DNA of 64,000 bases from Paenibacillus sp. 19GGS1-52 (GTDB lineage Bacteria; Bacillota; Bacilli; Paenibacillales; Paenibacillaceae): positions 4,898,001-4,962,000 of the forward strand of contig NZ_CP059724.1 in the NCBI RefSeq assembly GCF_022369515.1, in the 5' to 3' direction. This document shows positions 17,558-25,062 of the stretch, in pieces. Numbering within the stretch: position 1 is the stretch's first letter; every line of letters starts with the position of its first letter. Position numbers and translations under genes: made by a program. The notes under the pieces are model-generated. The model was given only the letters and a program-made list of their open reading frames with translations, had not been told where the DNA came from and ran no database searches.

Positions 17558-17764
17558 GTGGGACAGCTCCTTCTAAAAAAGTTGATTCATGTGGAATCTA
17601 TATCTCTACTCTATGAACGTTGTTCTTGAAATATGAGACAAGTCCAACAAAATTATGAATCACATTTGGTATTTTAGAGCCTTGTTGTTCATTTACAGGC
17701 ATTTATATGGAATATACTGCTTATATATGAGATGATTGGTTTATTCTAGGGAGGCGACTTTGAA

Positions 17765-18340
17765 TTGAATAATGCATTTAATCATACTCAATATACAATC
17801 CGCAAAAAAGTATTCTCTGTTCTAGGAGCAAAGCTGCATATTTATGATAGTGCGGAGGAGCTTGTTCTCTATTCGCAAATGAAAGCTTTTAAACTAAAAG
17901 AGGATATTGCCTTGTTCACCGATGAGAGCATGAATAAAGAGCTGTTACGTATCAAGGCGCGTAGTATCATTGACTTTGGCGCTACTTATGATGTGGTAGA
18001 TACGGAAACCGGGGAACATATCGGCGCTCTTCGCCGCAAAGGACTCAAATCGATTCTGGTAGATGAATGGATTATACTAGACAAAAATGATCTGGAAATT
18101 GGAAAAATAAAGGAAAATAATGTTGCGCTTGCTCTATTACGGCGCTTTATCAGCTTCATCCCCCAGAGCTATAAGGTGGAGATGAACGGAAACAGCATTC
18201 CGATCTTCAAACAGAACTTCAACCCGTTCGTCACCAAAATCATGGCCGACTTCTCCGAAGATCAGAAAAGACTGCTAGATCGGCGTCTGGGTCTGGCTGC
18301 TGGTATCCTGCTCTGCGTAATCGAAGGCAAGCAGGACTAG
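17765..18340 (+). CDS. LURP-one-related (YxjI-like) protein
   Basis: 191-residue protein of the LURP-one/YxjI family, a tubby-like beta-barrel fold of unknown function, possibly binding lipid or membrane. Seen: alternating short strands typical of the fold (TQYTIRKKVFSVLGAKLHIYD, LVLYSQMKAFKLKEDIALF) and the hydrophobic C-terminal helix LAAGILLCVIEGK around which such barrels close. The start is a TTG at 17765, with AGGGAGGCG 8 bp upstream. Followed by a strong terminator, so transcribed alone. Confidence 0.75.
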   Translation: MNNAFNHTQYTIRKKVFSVLGAKLHIYDSAEELVLYSQMKAFKLKEDIALFTDESMNKELLRIKARSIIDFGATYDVVDTETGEHIGALRRKGLKSILVDEWIILDKNDLEIGKIKENNVALALLRRFISFIPQSYKVEMNGNSIPIFKQNFNPFVTKIMADFSEDQKRLLDRRLGLAAGILLCVIEGKQD

Positions 18341-18380
18341 TAGAGCCGAGTTCCTTTACGAATACTCTTGCAATTCATTG

Positions 18381-18422
18381 TGCCAGCCCATGCTCTGATG
18401 AGTCGAGGGCTGGCATTTTTTG
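18381..18422 (+). terminator. Terminator of the LURP-one gene
   Basis: TGCCAGCCC pairs with GGGCTGGCA around a 17-nt loop and is followed by TTTTTT. Confidence 0.85.
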
Positions 18423-18446
18423 GGGTAGCATAACTTGTTCGTTTAC

Positions 18447-18756
18447 TGATAACTTATACCTCACTTATAGATGACCAGCAATCGATAATCCAACTTAATT
18501 AGTTGTCACGGGCTAATTGTAAAAAGTACAATTAAAAACAACTTTTATTCTTCTTGAAAGAGTTTAATTGCAGTTTGTGCAATTATTCACATGAGTTTAG
18601 GCGAATAAAGCGTTCCTCCTATTTTTTAGTTGTATAGAGTGCAATTAAAGTCAAATCCACGAGGTCAATGCCTGATATAGCTGCACAAACTACAACTAAA
18701 CTTCACCTAACCTATCTACTAATGATTATTTATCGTGTGTAACCTATAAGTTATCA
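18447..18756. repeat. 310-bp element: four 21-bp hyphenated palindromes inside 12-bp inverted repeats
   Basis: Outer arms TGATAACTTATA (18447-18458) and TATAAGTTATCA (18745-18756) are perfect inverted repeats. Between them lie four copies of one motif, each a 7-bp arm, a 7-nt spacer and a complementary 7-bp arm: 18514-18534 (TAATTGT..ACAATTA), 18565-18585 (TAATTGC..GCAATTA), 18627-18647 (TAGTTGT..GCAATTA) and 18678-18698 (inverted; TAGTTGT..GCAGCTA on the minus strand). Copies two and four share the spacer AGTTTGT. Starts are 51, 62 and 51 bp apart. No target-site duplication or transposase is visible. It may be a non-autonomous repeat or a multi-site protein-binding array. Confidence 0.75.
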
Positions 18757-18761
18757 TCTTT

Positions 18762-18806
18762 CAAAAAAAGGTGTCTCTTAAGCCAAGTGGCTCAAGAAAC
18801 ACCTTC
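18762..18806 (-). terminator. Terminator of yheA
   Basis: AAGGTGTCTCTTAAGCC pairs, with few mismatches, with GGCTCAAGAAACACCTT; on the minus strand the stem is followed by TTTTTTT. Confidence 0.85.
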
Positions 18807-18819
18807 ATTTGGTTTGTCT

Positions 18820-19161
18820 TTATTGATTGCCATACAGTTGGGACAGGCTATCCGTAATAATTTTGTTTACATCCTCGATAACTACACTTAAGCGGCGCTC
18901 CGCATCGAACAAGCGACGGATGCCAAGGTTCAGATTCAACACCTCGAACAGTTTCTCCATCTTTTCCATTTCCTCGGGCGGAGGCATCTCTCCAGTCATC
19001 ATCTGCTGCTGCAGATCTAGCTGGCTCTGCCGGAAGTTGTCCAGCATCCGTTTGCTATCAGGATCGGCATCCACAAGCTTCATCGCGCTGGTAATATCCG
19101 CGACCTCACTGCTCTCTTTAATCGCCCGTGCCAAATCATGTGCTTTGTCATAAACATTCAT
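18820..19161 (-). CDS. yheA: YheA/YmcA-like (UPF0342) protein
   Basis: 113-residue all-helical cytosolic protein. The sequence (YDKAHDLARAIKESSE at the start, SKRMLDNFRQSQLDLQQQ in the middle, VIEDVNKIITDSLSQLYG at the end) follows B. subtilis YheA closely in length and pattern; the same superfamily includes YlbF and YmcA. The start at 19161 is fixed by AGGAGG 8 bp upstream. In B. subtilis yheA is likewise next to yheC and yheD, here divergently. Its 5' leader runs through the tandem repeat at 19177-19345. Molecular function unknown. Confidence 0.82.
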   Translation of the reverse strand: MNVYDKAHDLARAIKESSEVADITSAMKLVDADPDSKRMLDNFRQSQLDLQQQMMTGEMPPPEEMEKMEKLFEVLNLNLGIRRLFDAERRLSVVIEDVNKIITDSLSQLYGNQ

Positions 19162-19176
19162 TATGATTCCTCCTAA

Positions 19177-19345
19177 AAGTTTTGTGAGCATCTGCTCCAC
19201 TGAGTTACTTCGGACAAAACTGGCTTCGTAAGCATACGCTTAAGTTTTGTGAGCATCTGCTCCACTGAGTTACTTCGGACAAAACTGCTTCGTAAGCATA
19301 CGCTTAAGTTTTGTGAGCATCTGCTTCACTGAGTTACTTCAGATT
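19177..19345. repeat. 65-bp tandem repeat, 2.6 copies, in the yheA leader
   Basis: Copies begin at AAGTTTTGTGAGC at 19177, 19242 and 19306 (periods 65 and 64; the second copy lacks one G). The third copy breaks off near 19345. Each full unit contains three nested palindromes: AGTTTTGT..ACAAAACT, GAGCATCTGCTC and GCTTCGTAAGC, so transcripts toward yheA would form repeated hairpins. The copies are nearly identical, which points to recent duplication. Confidence 0.9.
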
Positions 19346-19391
19346 GCTTGATTTAATTCGGCAGCACGTTTTTTTAAAATATAGGTCAATC

Positions 19392-19419
19392 ACCAAGGGT
19401 CAGATGTCTCCATATGATG
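19392..19419 (+). promoter_or_regulatory. Possible sigma K promoter of the yheD/yheC operon
   Basis: AC at 19392-19393 and CATATGATG at 19411-19419, 17 bp apart, resemble the sigma K pattern AC-N16/17-CATANNNTA with one -10 mismatch. The sigma K idea rests partly on the coat association of this family. Confidence 0.3.
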
Positions 19420-19484
19420 AATGATATGTAACCCTTAGCTATCAAATTGCCGGCATCATGCTGCCTACCGGAAGGAGATCCACG

Positions 19485-20852
19485 ATGTCCCAATTCAAGA
19501 TCCCGGTCCATACGGTCCACTCGGGCATCCTGCAGGAAAACGCCGTAATGCTTGGCGAACGATCCATGAAAAGACTCAAAATCCCGGCACACGGAACTGT
19601 ACAGCTGGCGTTCGGCTCTTTCCGACAGGAGGTTACCGTCATCCCAGTTCCCAAATCCGAAAATCTGCGTGTAAGTGAGGGGCTGGCGCGGCGGATCGGC
19701 TGGAATCCCCGACAGACACTAGGCGTTTCCTATAGCTCAGGAAACCGTACTTTGCGGCTGGGCCCGTTAATTGGAGTGCTAGTAAGTCGCGACCATCCGA
19801 ATAATCCCGACAGGCTATTTGGCCCGATCACCCTGTTTTGCCGGGAATTAACGAATGCCTGCCAGGTACAGGGCGCCTATGTATACTTCTTCACTCCGGA
19901 GGCGCTGGAGCAACGCAGCTCTTCCATTCAGGGGTGGGTATACAGTGAGGGCTGGCGGAAGCTGAGTTTACCTATTGCCGACGTCATCAACAATCGGCTC
20001 ACAACACGCAAAATGGAGAACAAACCTAGCGTACAGCATTTTTTGGCGGATGTAAAATCACGCTACGGAACTCATTTCTTCAACGAAAAGTTTCTCGACA
20101 AGACAGAAGTATTCGAGGCATTGGGCCATGATCCTGCCCTGCAGCGGTATTTGCCGGAATCCCATGCCTTAAGCGGCTTCGCCATCCTAAAAAAAATGTG
20201 CAACCACTACCCGAGCGTATTCCTGAAGCCAGTACGCGGCAGTCTCGGCAAAGGCATCCTCCGCATTTCTAAGGACGAAGGTGGAAGCTATCGGCTGTTG
20301 TCTACTACGCCGCTCGGTACACGCAAGCAGATTTATCCTAGTCTCACTAAGCTCTTTCAGGCCATTACACCCAAGATGAAGACCAATCGTTATCAGATTC
20401 AACAGGGTTTGCCTCTGATGGAGTTGGGAAGGCGACCCGTAGATTTCCGGGCGCTCGTACAGAAGAACGGCAGCGGCAAATGGGGGGTTACCTCGATTGT
20501 TGCCCGCACGGCCGGAAGTAATCATTTCGTGTCGAATTTGGCCCGAGGCGGCACCTTAAGCACGGTTCGTGAAGCGATTGGTAAAAGCAGTCTTCCTCCC
20601 GGTACGAAGGAAAGTGTGCAGTTGCAGCTGCCACGTGCAGCCTTGGCCATTGCGCGTGGTGTTGAAACCTATATTCCTGCTCATTTCGGAGAGCTTGGGA
20701 TCGATCTTGCACTGGACCAATCTGGCCGGATTTGGTTGTTGGAAGTTAATTCCAAACCATCAAAGAATGATAATACACCACTTAACGATCAAAAAATAAG
20801 GCCCTCGGTCAAGCAAATGATTCTGTATTGCCGCTATTTGGCCGGGTTATAG
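19485..20852 (+). CDS. yheD: YheD-like ATP-grasp spore-coat-associated protein (long form, 1)
   Basis: 455 residues; first gene of the operon. Residues 1-100 form a beta-rich N-terminal domain (PAHGTVQLAFGSFRQEVTVIP), then a linker domain with the DVINNRLTTRK motif, then the ATP-grasp fold: ATP-binding Lys in FLKPVRGSLGKGILRI, VDFRALVQKNGSGKWGVT, and the metal-binding end GIDLALDQ..LLEVNSKP, where Glu and Asn bind Mg2+. All catalytic positions are kept, so it should ligate a carboxylate to an amine or thiol; the substrate is unknown. The start at 19485 is chosen for AAGGAG 8 bp upstream. YheC and YheD are associated with the endospore coat in B. subtilis. Confidence 0.85.
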   Translation: MSQFKIPVHTVHSGILQENAVMLGERSMKRLKIPAHGTVQLAFGSFRQEVTVIPVPKSENLRVSEGLARRIGWNPRQTLGVSYSSGNRTLRLGPLIGVLVSRDHPNNPDRLFGPITLFCRELTNACQVQGAYVYFFTPEALEQRSSSIQGWVYSEGWRKLSLPIADVINNRLTTRKMENKPSVQHFLADVKSRYGTHFFNEKFLDKTEVFEALGHDPALQRYLPESHALSGFAILKKMCNHYPSVFLKPVRGSLGKGILRISKDEGGSYRLLSTTPLGTRKQIYPSLTKLFQAITPKMKTNRYQIQQGLPLMELGRRPVDFRALVQKNGSGKWGVTSIVARTAGSNHFVSNLARGGTLSTVREAIGKSSLPPGTKESVQLQLPRAALAIARGVETYIPAHFGELGIDLALDQSGRIWLLEVNSKPSKNDNTPLNDQKIRPSVKQMILYCRYLAGL

Positions 20853-20862
20853 GGAGGACATT

Positions 20863-22029
20863 ATGACGGAAGCAGCAATGGGGTTCCTCGGCATTATGAC
20901 TGGACATCGCCATGGAAATCCGCCTATCACAGAACCAGTCTTCTGCAGTCATTTATGTCGGGCAGCCCCGCTGTACAACCTGGATGTCCTCGTATTTCAC
21001 CCAGATGGGGTAGCGGCAGACGGAAAAACCATAACCGGTTATTGTTGGAAAGACGGGAGCTGGCAAAGCACCCTCTCCACTCCGCCTGACATAGTGTATA
21101 ATCGCTGCTTTTACGAAAGTCCGAGAGAACGAAGAAAAGCTTCAGCAGCACTCGCCGCTCTTTCCGAGTCTTTGCCCTGGTCACGCGGATTGCCCGATAA
21201 ATGGGGTGTCTATGAAATATTAAGGGAAAACCGCAGAGCAGCTGTGCTCCTGCCGGAAACTAAGCTCTATACTGGCAGCCGTATTCTGGACACCATGCTC
21301 GCGGAAAGAGAATACGGCATCTTTCTGAAGCCAACGGCTGGTTCACATGGCAAACGAACTCTGCACGTTATACTGCAGAACAAGAGCTCTGGAGGCGCAA
21401 TGAGAATAAAAGGAAGAGATGGGGCTAATACGCCCTTTCAATATACATTCGACACTCTGGAGGAAGGATTAGAGTGGATTCAGAACTTCATCGGCTCACG
21501 CCACTATATTATCCAACCCTATCTGCACCTAACCAGCAGTGAAGGACAGCCGTTCGATGTCCGTGTATTGATGCAAAAAAACGGCCATGGTGCCTGGAGT
21601 CTCACCGGTATGGTTGTCAGACTTGGAAGTCACGGCTCGCTAACTTCGAACCTGCATGGAGGTGGAACGGCTGTTCCAGCCCTGGCTTTTCTGAGTGCCG
21701 AGTATGGCCCTACTGGAAAATACATTATGGAGGAGATTGCCACAGAAGCAGCACTTCTGCCTCCCCTGCTGGAGGCTAGATGCGGCAGATTAGGCGAGCT
21801 CGGTCTTGATTTCGGTCTCGATCGCGGGGGCCGAATTCATCTACTGGAGGCCAATTCCAAGCCAGGACGAACGGCGTTCCGACTGACAGGCGACCGCCGG
21901 GCGCTGCGACTGGCCAATGAGAATCCGCTGCGCTACGCGCGCCATTTGCTGCTCACGCACCGGCGGATACCGATCCTGCCTGCGGACAGTTTTTGTTACA
22001 AGCAGGAGAATGATAACAATGGTTCCTAA
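20863..22029 (+). CDS. yheC: YheC-like ATP-grasp spore-coat-associated protein (short form, 1)
   Basis: 388 residues. It lacks the beta-rich N-terminal domain of the long form and starts at the GFLGIMTGHR stretch of the linker domain, with DIVYNRCFYESPRERRK. ATP-grasp motifs: FLKPTAGSHGKRTLHV, FDVRVLMQKNGHGAWSLTGMV, GELGLDFGLDR and HLLEANSKPG. The usual second Gly of the nucleotide loop is replaced (HGKRT instead of GKGI), a mild divergence. The gene starts 10 bp after the previous stop with GGGAGG. Tandem position implies one transcript. Confidence 0.83.
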   Translation: MTEAAMGFLGIMTGHRHGNPPITEPVFCSHLCRAAPLYNLDVLVFHPDGVAADGKTITGYCWKDGSWQSTLSTPPDIVYNRCFYESPRERRKASAALAALSESLPWSRGLPDKWGVYEILRENRRAAVLLPETKLYTGSRILDTMLAEREYGIFLKPTAGSHGKRTLHVILQNKSSGGAMRIKGRDGANTPFQYTFDTLEEGLEWIQNFIGSRHYIIQPYLHLTSSEGQPFDVRVLMQKNGHGAWSLTGMVVRLGSHGSLTSNLHGGGTAVPALAFLSAEYGPTGKYIMEEIATEAALLPPLLEARCGRLGELGLDFGLDRGGRIHLLEANSKPGRTAFRLTGDRRALRLANENPLRYARHLLLTHRRIPILPADSFCYKQENDNNGS

Positions 22030-22042
22030 GGAGGATTCATCA

Positions 22043-23416
22043 ATGGGTCTCACTTTTTGCAATGTGCATTTCACCAAGCAGCCTCAAAGAGTTGTATACG
22101 TATCGGGTTCGCTGATGAAAAGCTTGAAGCTATCCGGGAAGAAGAACATCCGGCTGCGTCTAGGTAAAGATACGATACCGGCAATGATTAAACCCATCAA
22201 ACGTGCCGGCAAGCATATGTTTCTCGCTTCGGGTGTTAAACGAGCAATCAAGGTTCCAAATACCGGCGGTATCTATCTGCGCAACCTGCAGAATGACGAA
22301 TTCCAGCTTGGACCGCTGGTTGGTGTGTTATCTGACGGGCCTGCGTCCTCAGCCCAGCCCTTCGGCTCCCGCACGGGCTTTATTAAACAGTTGCTGCAAG
22401 AAGGAAGTAACAAGTGTTATATTTTTGCATTTATGCCGCGCGACATTGACTGGCAGCAGGAGCAGATAAATGGCTATTTTCTGACCGGAAGCGGTAAGTT
22501 TGAACGTAAAATAGTCCCTCTGCCTGATGTTGTATATAACCGTCTACCCAGCCGAAGGGCGGAGACATCACCCTATATTAACCAGCTCCGCGAACGATTT
22601 ATGCGTAAGAAGATTCCTTATTTCAACTGGAGCTTTTTCAATAAATCGGATATTTACCGGCTTCTGGAAAATGATGGTGTAGCCAATGGTTTTGTGCCTG
22701 AAACGATTAGCAATCCGAGCACTGATAAAATGCGAGATATGCTGGACCGCCATCATTTCGTCTATTACAAACCTTCGGCGGGCAGTCTTGGACATGGAAT
22801 CTACCGGCTTACCTATTTGCCAAAAAAAGGATATTTCGCCCGTTATCGCCGGGATGGCAAGAATGTACTGCTGCGCTTTTCAAGCTTTGACAGCCTGATG
22901 CGTATGCTGCGGGGCCGGCATGGTCATAGTCTGCAGAATTACATTGTTCAACAAGGGATTAGGCTGATCGAAATTGATGGCTGCCCCATCGATTTCCGCT
23001 TCCATATGCATAAGAATGGCAGCAATCAATGGGTCGTTGTCGGCATCGGTGCCAAGAAGGCGGGCCGGGGCAGCGTCACTACTCATCTTAAAAATGGTGG
23101 AGCCCTGCTTACGCCACAGCAGGCGCTTGGTCGTGTATTCGGCGCCAGAGCTGATGAAGTACTGCAGCGAGCCAAAGTAACAGCCGTCAAGCTGGCAGAA
23201 TCGCTGGAGATTCAGCATCGGCATTTGTTGGGTGAAATTGGCTTTGACCTTGGGATTGATCAGGATGAAGATATCTGGATGTTCGAAGCCAATGCTAAAC
23301 CGGGACGCTCTATCTTCCGTCACCCTTCCCTGCGTGCTGAGGGCAAAGCTTCCATCGAGCATATTCTGGAGCATTGTCTGTACCTCAGCAAATTCCGCAG
23401 GAGGGATGACATGTGA
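22043..23416 (+). CDS. yheD: YheD-like ATP-grasp spore-coat-associated protein (long form, 2)
   Basis: 457 residues, same architecture as the first gene: a beta-rich N-terminal domain (KNIRLRLGKDTIPAMIKPIK, GGIYLRNLQNDEFQLGPLVGV), a DVVYNRLPSRR linker and the ATP-grasp core with YYKPSAGSLGHGIYRL, FRFHMHKNGSNQWVV, EIGFDLGIDQ and MFEANAKPGRS. Here the loop has GHG where others have GKG. The start is the ATG at 22043 behind AAGGAGG, 13 bp after the previous stop; the frame extends further upstream inside the preceding gene but has no RBS there. It overlaps the next gene by 4 bp. Confidence 0.83.
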   Translation: MGLTFCNVHFTKQPQRVVYVSGSLMKSLKLSGKKNIRLRLGKDTIPAMIKPIKRAGKHMFLASGVKRAIKVPNTGGIYLRNLQNDEFQLGPLVGVLSDGPASSAQPFGSRTGFIKQLLQEGSNKCYIFAFMPRDIDWQQEQINGYFLTGSGKFERKIVPLPDVVYNRLPSRRAETSPYINQLRERFMRKKIPYFNWSFFNKSDIYRLLENDGVANGFVPETISNPSTDKMRDMLDRHHFVYYKPSAGSLGHGIYRLTYLPKKGYFARYRRDGKNVLLRFSSFDSLMRMLRGRHGHSLQNYIVQQGIRLIEIDGCPIDFRFHMHKNGSNQWVVVGIGAKKAGRGSVTTHLKNGGALLTPQQALGRVFGARADEVLQRAKVTAVKLAESLEIQHRHLLGEIGFDLGIDQDEDIWMFEANAKPGRSIFRHPSLRAEGKASIEHILEHCLYLSKFRRRDDM

Positions 23417-24525
23417 ATACCCGCATTCCTGACGGCAGCAAACCTGTGATCGCAATATTGACAACCAGTGATAAACAAAGGCAATTTTGCGGAAACCGTA
23501 ATAATTTCCGCGATATCATCCGTACTGGCAAAGATTTGGGATACCTAGTGTATGTAGTCACGGTCCGCGATCTAAAGCTGGATGAGCGGATCGTGAACGG
23601 CTATGTCCCTTCGCCTAGCGGCAGGGTATGGTATAGCATCCCGGTACCGCTACCGCAAATTGTCTATAATCGGATTCCTACCCGGGAAAGAGAAGAGCGG
23701 GAACCTGTTGTCCGCAAAATAGCTCAATGTCTGGAGCATCCAGATATACATCTATACAATCCGTTCTTTTTCAATAAATGGGACTTATTTGAATGGCTGA
23801 AAGGTTCGCGTGCGACGACTAAACATATTCCCAAAACCAGACGTCTACGCAGTTCTAATACGCTCTTGACCATGTTAAAAAATCATACCAGTCTTTACTT
23901 GAAACCGGAGGACGGCAAAGCAGGCAAGGGGATTATGAGACTTAGGTACAGAGACGAGGTCAGCTTGCCCTACCGTTTGCAAATCCAAAGCGGCAAAAGA
24001 AATGTGACTTACAAGGCGGCCTCCATGGACCGCCTCTGGGCACGCATCGGCAAAGAAAAAGGGGCGACACACTATATCGTGCAACAAGCTATTGAGCTGG
24101 CAACACACCGTGGACGCCCATTCGACCTCCGTGTATTGCTGCAAAAGAACGGTAGAGGCGCCTGGGCCGTAACGGGCATCGGTGCACGGTTAGCCGGAGC
24201 CCGCAGCATCACTACCCATGTACCGCGAGGTGGCAGCATCGAGGAGCCCGCCAGCATGCTGGAAGGAACCTTTGGTCCCGAACGGGCTGCTACCATCCTG
24301 AAAAACGTCCCTACAACTGCCTTGCTGATCGCTCGACAGATCGAGCGCGCCTCTGATTCCATTCTCGGAGAGATGTCCATGGACCTTGGAGTAGATGAGG
24401 AAGGAGGCCTCTGGTTCTTTGAGGCCAACTCCCGACCAATGAAATTTGATGAGCCGGCTATCCGCAAATTGTCACTGGAACGAATTTTTCAATACAGCCA
24501 GCATTTAGCTCGCCAACCCAAGTAG
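23413..24525 (+). CDS. yheC: YheC-like ATP-grasp spore-coat-associated protein (short form, 2)
   Basis: 370 residues. Starts with a GTG inside the preceding stop region (4-bp overlap) behind AGGAGGG. Order: short Rossmann-like start (KPVIAILTTSDKQRQFCGN), QIVYNRIPTREREE, then ATP-grasp motifs LYLKPEDGKAGKGIMRL, FDLRVLLQKNGRGAWAVTGIG, EMSMDLGVDEEG and FFEANSRPMKFD. The metal-binding Glu and Asn are present. The overlap suggests coupled translation with the long form before it. Confidence 0.83.
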   Translation: MNTRIPDGSKPVIAILTTSDKQRQFCGNRNNFRDIIRTGKDLGYLVYVVTVRDLKLDERIVNGYVPSPSGRVWYSIPVPLPQIVYNRIPTREREEREPVVRKIAQCLEHPDIHLYNPFFFNKWDLFEWLKGSRATTKHIPKTRRLRSSNTLLTMLKNHTSLYLKPEDGKAGKGIMRLRYRDEVSLPYRLQIQSGKRNVTYKAASMDRLWARIGKEKGATHYIVQQAIELATHRGRPFDLRVLLQKNGRGAWAVTGIGARLAGARSITTHVPRGGSIEEPASMLEGTFGPERAATILKNVPTTALLIARQIERASDSILGEMSMDLGVDEEGGLWFFEANSRPMKFDEPAIRKLSLERIFQYSQHLARQPK

Positions 24526-24549
24526 AAACTGTAAAGGAAGTGACGACGC

Positions 24550-25062
24550 ATGCAGATATCCTCCATCTATGATACGCAATTCAAGCAGTGGAAGTCTCGT
24601 TTGACTGAACTACTCGATTTCCTTAGGCAATATGGGGAAAGGCGAATTACGCTTCATGGGTGTAGGGTTCTGGCAGAGCTCACACCTGATCAGTTGGCCT
24701 TGCCAGGTGTCTCGCTGCTGGTGGCTACCGTTCGCGGCCAGAATGGCCGCCAGCTTGCAGGCGTCAGCTTCGTATCGAACTTCGGCAAGGAAACCTGCCT
24801 TGTAGCTGTCCATCCGCTATATCGAAGCAAACACATCGGCACTGCACTGCTCGCCGCACATTTGGAACGTCTCGGAGCGCTGGAATGCTGTGTAGCCTGT
24901 GACGACATAGCCAGCTTGAAGATGTGCTTCAATGCTGGCCTTGCTGCCGTTGCTCTGACAACGAGCCCCAAGCCAACCTTACTGCTTAGAGCTCTGCAAA
25001 GTACCATGAGCCCAACCATTTCTCCACAAGAAGGTGAATTACTGTGCCACAGCCCGTCTTAG
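24550..25062 (+). CDS. GNAT family N-acetyltransferase inside the yheC/yheD operon
   Basis: 170-residue acetyltransferase-like protein. The acetyl-CoA binding motif A is visible as AVHPLYRSKHIGTALLAAHLE (residues 89-110; the Q/RxxGxG/A pattern reads RSKHIGT). A preceding beta strand (LAGVSFVSNFGKETCL) and a following FNAGLAAVA strand complete the fold. It lies 24 bp after one YheC-like gene and overlaps the next by 19 bp, so it is part of the operon. It may acetylate the product of the ATP-grasp enzymes; that is inference from position. Confidence 0.75.
   Translation: MQISSIYDTQFKQWKSRLTELLDFLRQYGERRITLHGCRVLAELTPDQLALPGVSLLVATVRGQNGRQLAGVSFVSNFGKETCLVAVHPLYRSKHIGTALLAAHLERLGALECCVACDDIASLKMCFNAGLAAVALTTSPKPTLLLRALQSTMSPTISPQEGELLCHSPS

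Larger units (their letters stand above)
18423..18819. other. Gene-free region holding a palindrome-rich element
   Basis: About 400 bp without an open frame. Most of it is the repeat element at 18447-18756; the right end is the yheA terminator. Confidence 0.7.
19162..19484. other. Divergent yheA-yheD intergenic region
   Basis: About 320 bp holding the tandem repeat next to yheA (19177-19345), then about 140 bp of AT-rich sequence with a weak sigma K-like promoter and the RBS of the first yheD-like gene. Confidence 0.6.

Noticed and set aside
18447..18756. CRISPR array
   Set aside because: The repeats are palindromic, imperfect, differ in orientation and lie at uneven spacing, and there are no cas genes.
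24690..25019. Minus-strand frames opposite the GNAT gene
   Set aside because: The plus-strand frame has the acetyl-CoA motif, an RBS and operon context; the minus frames are shadows.
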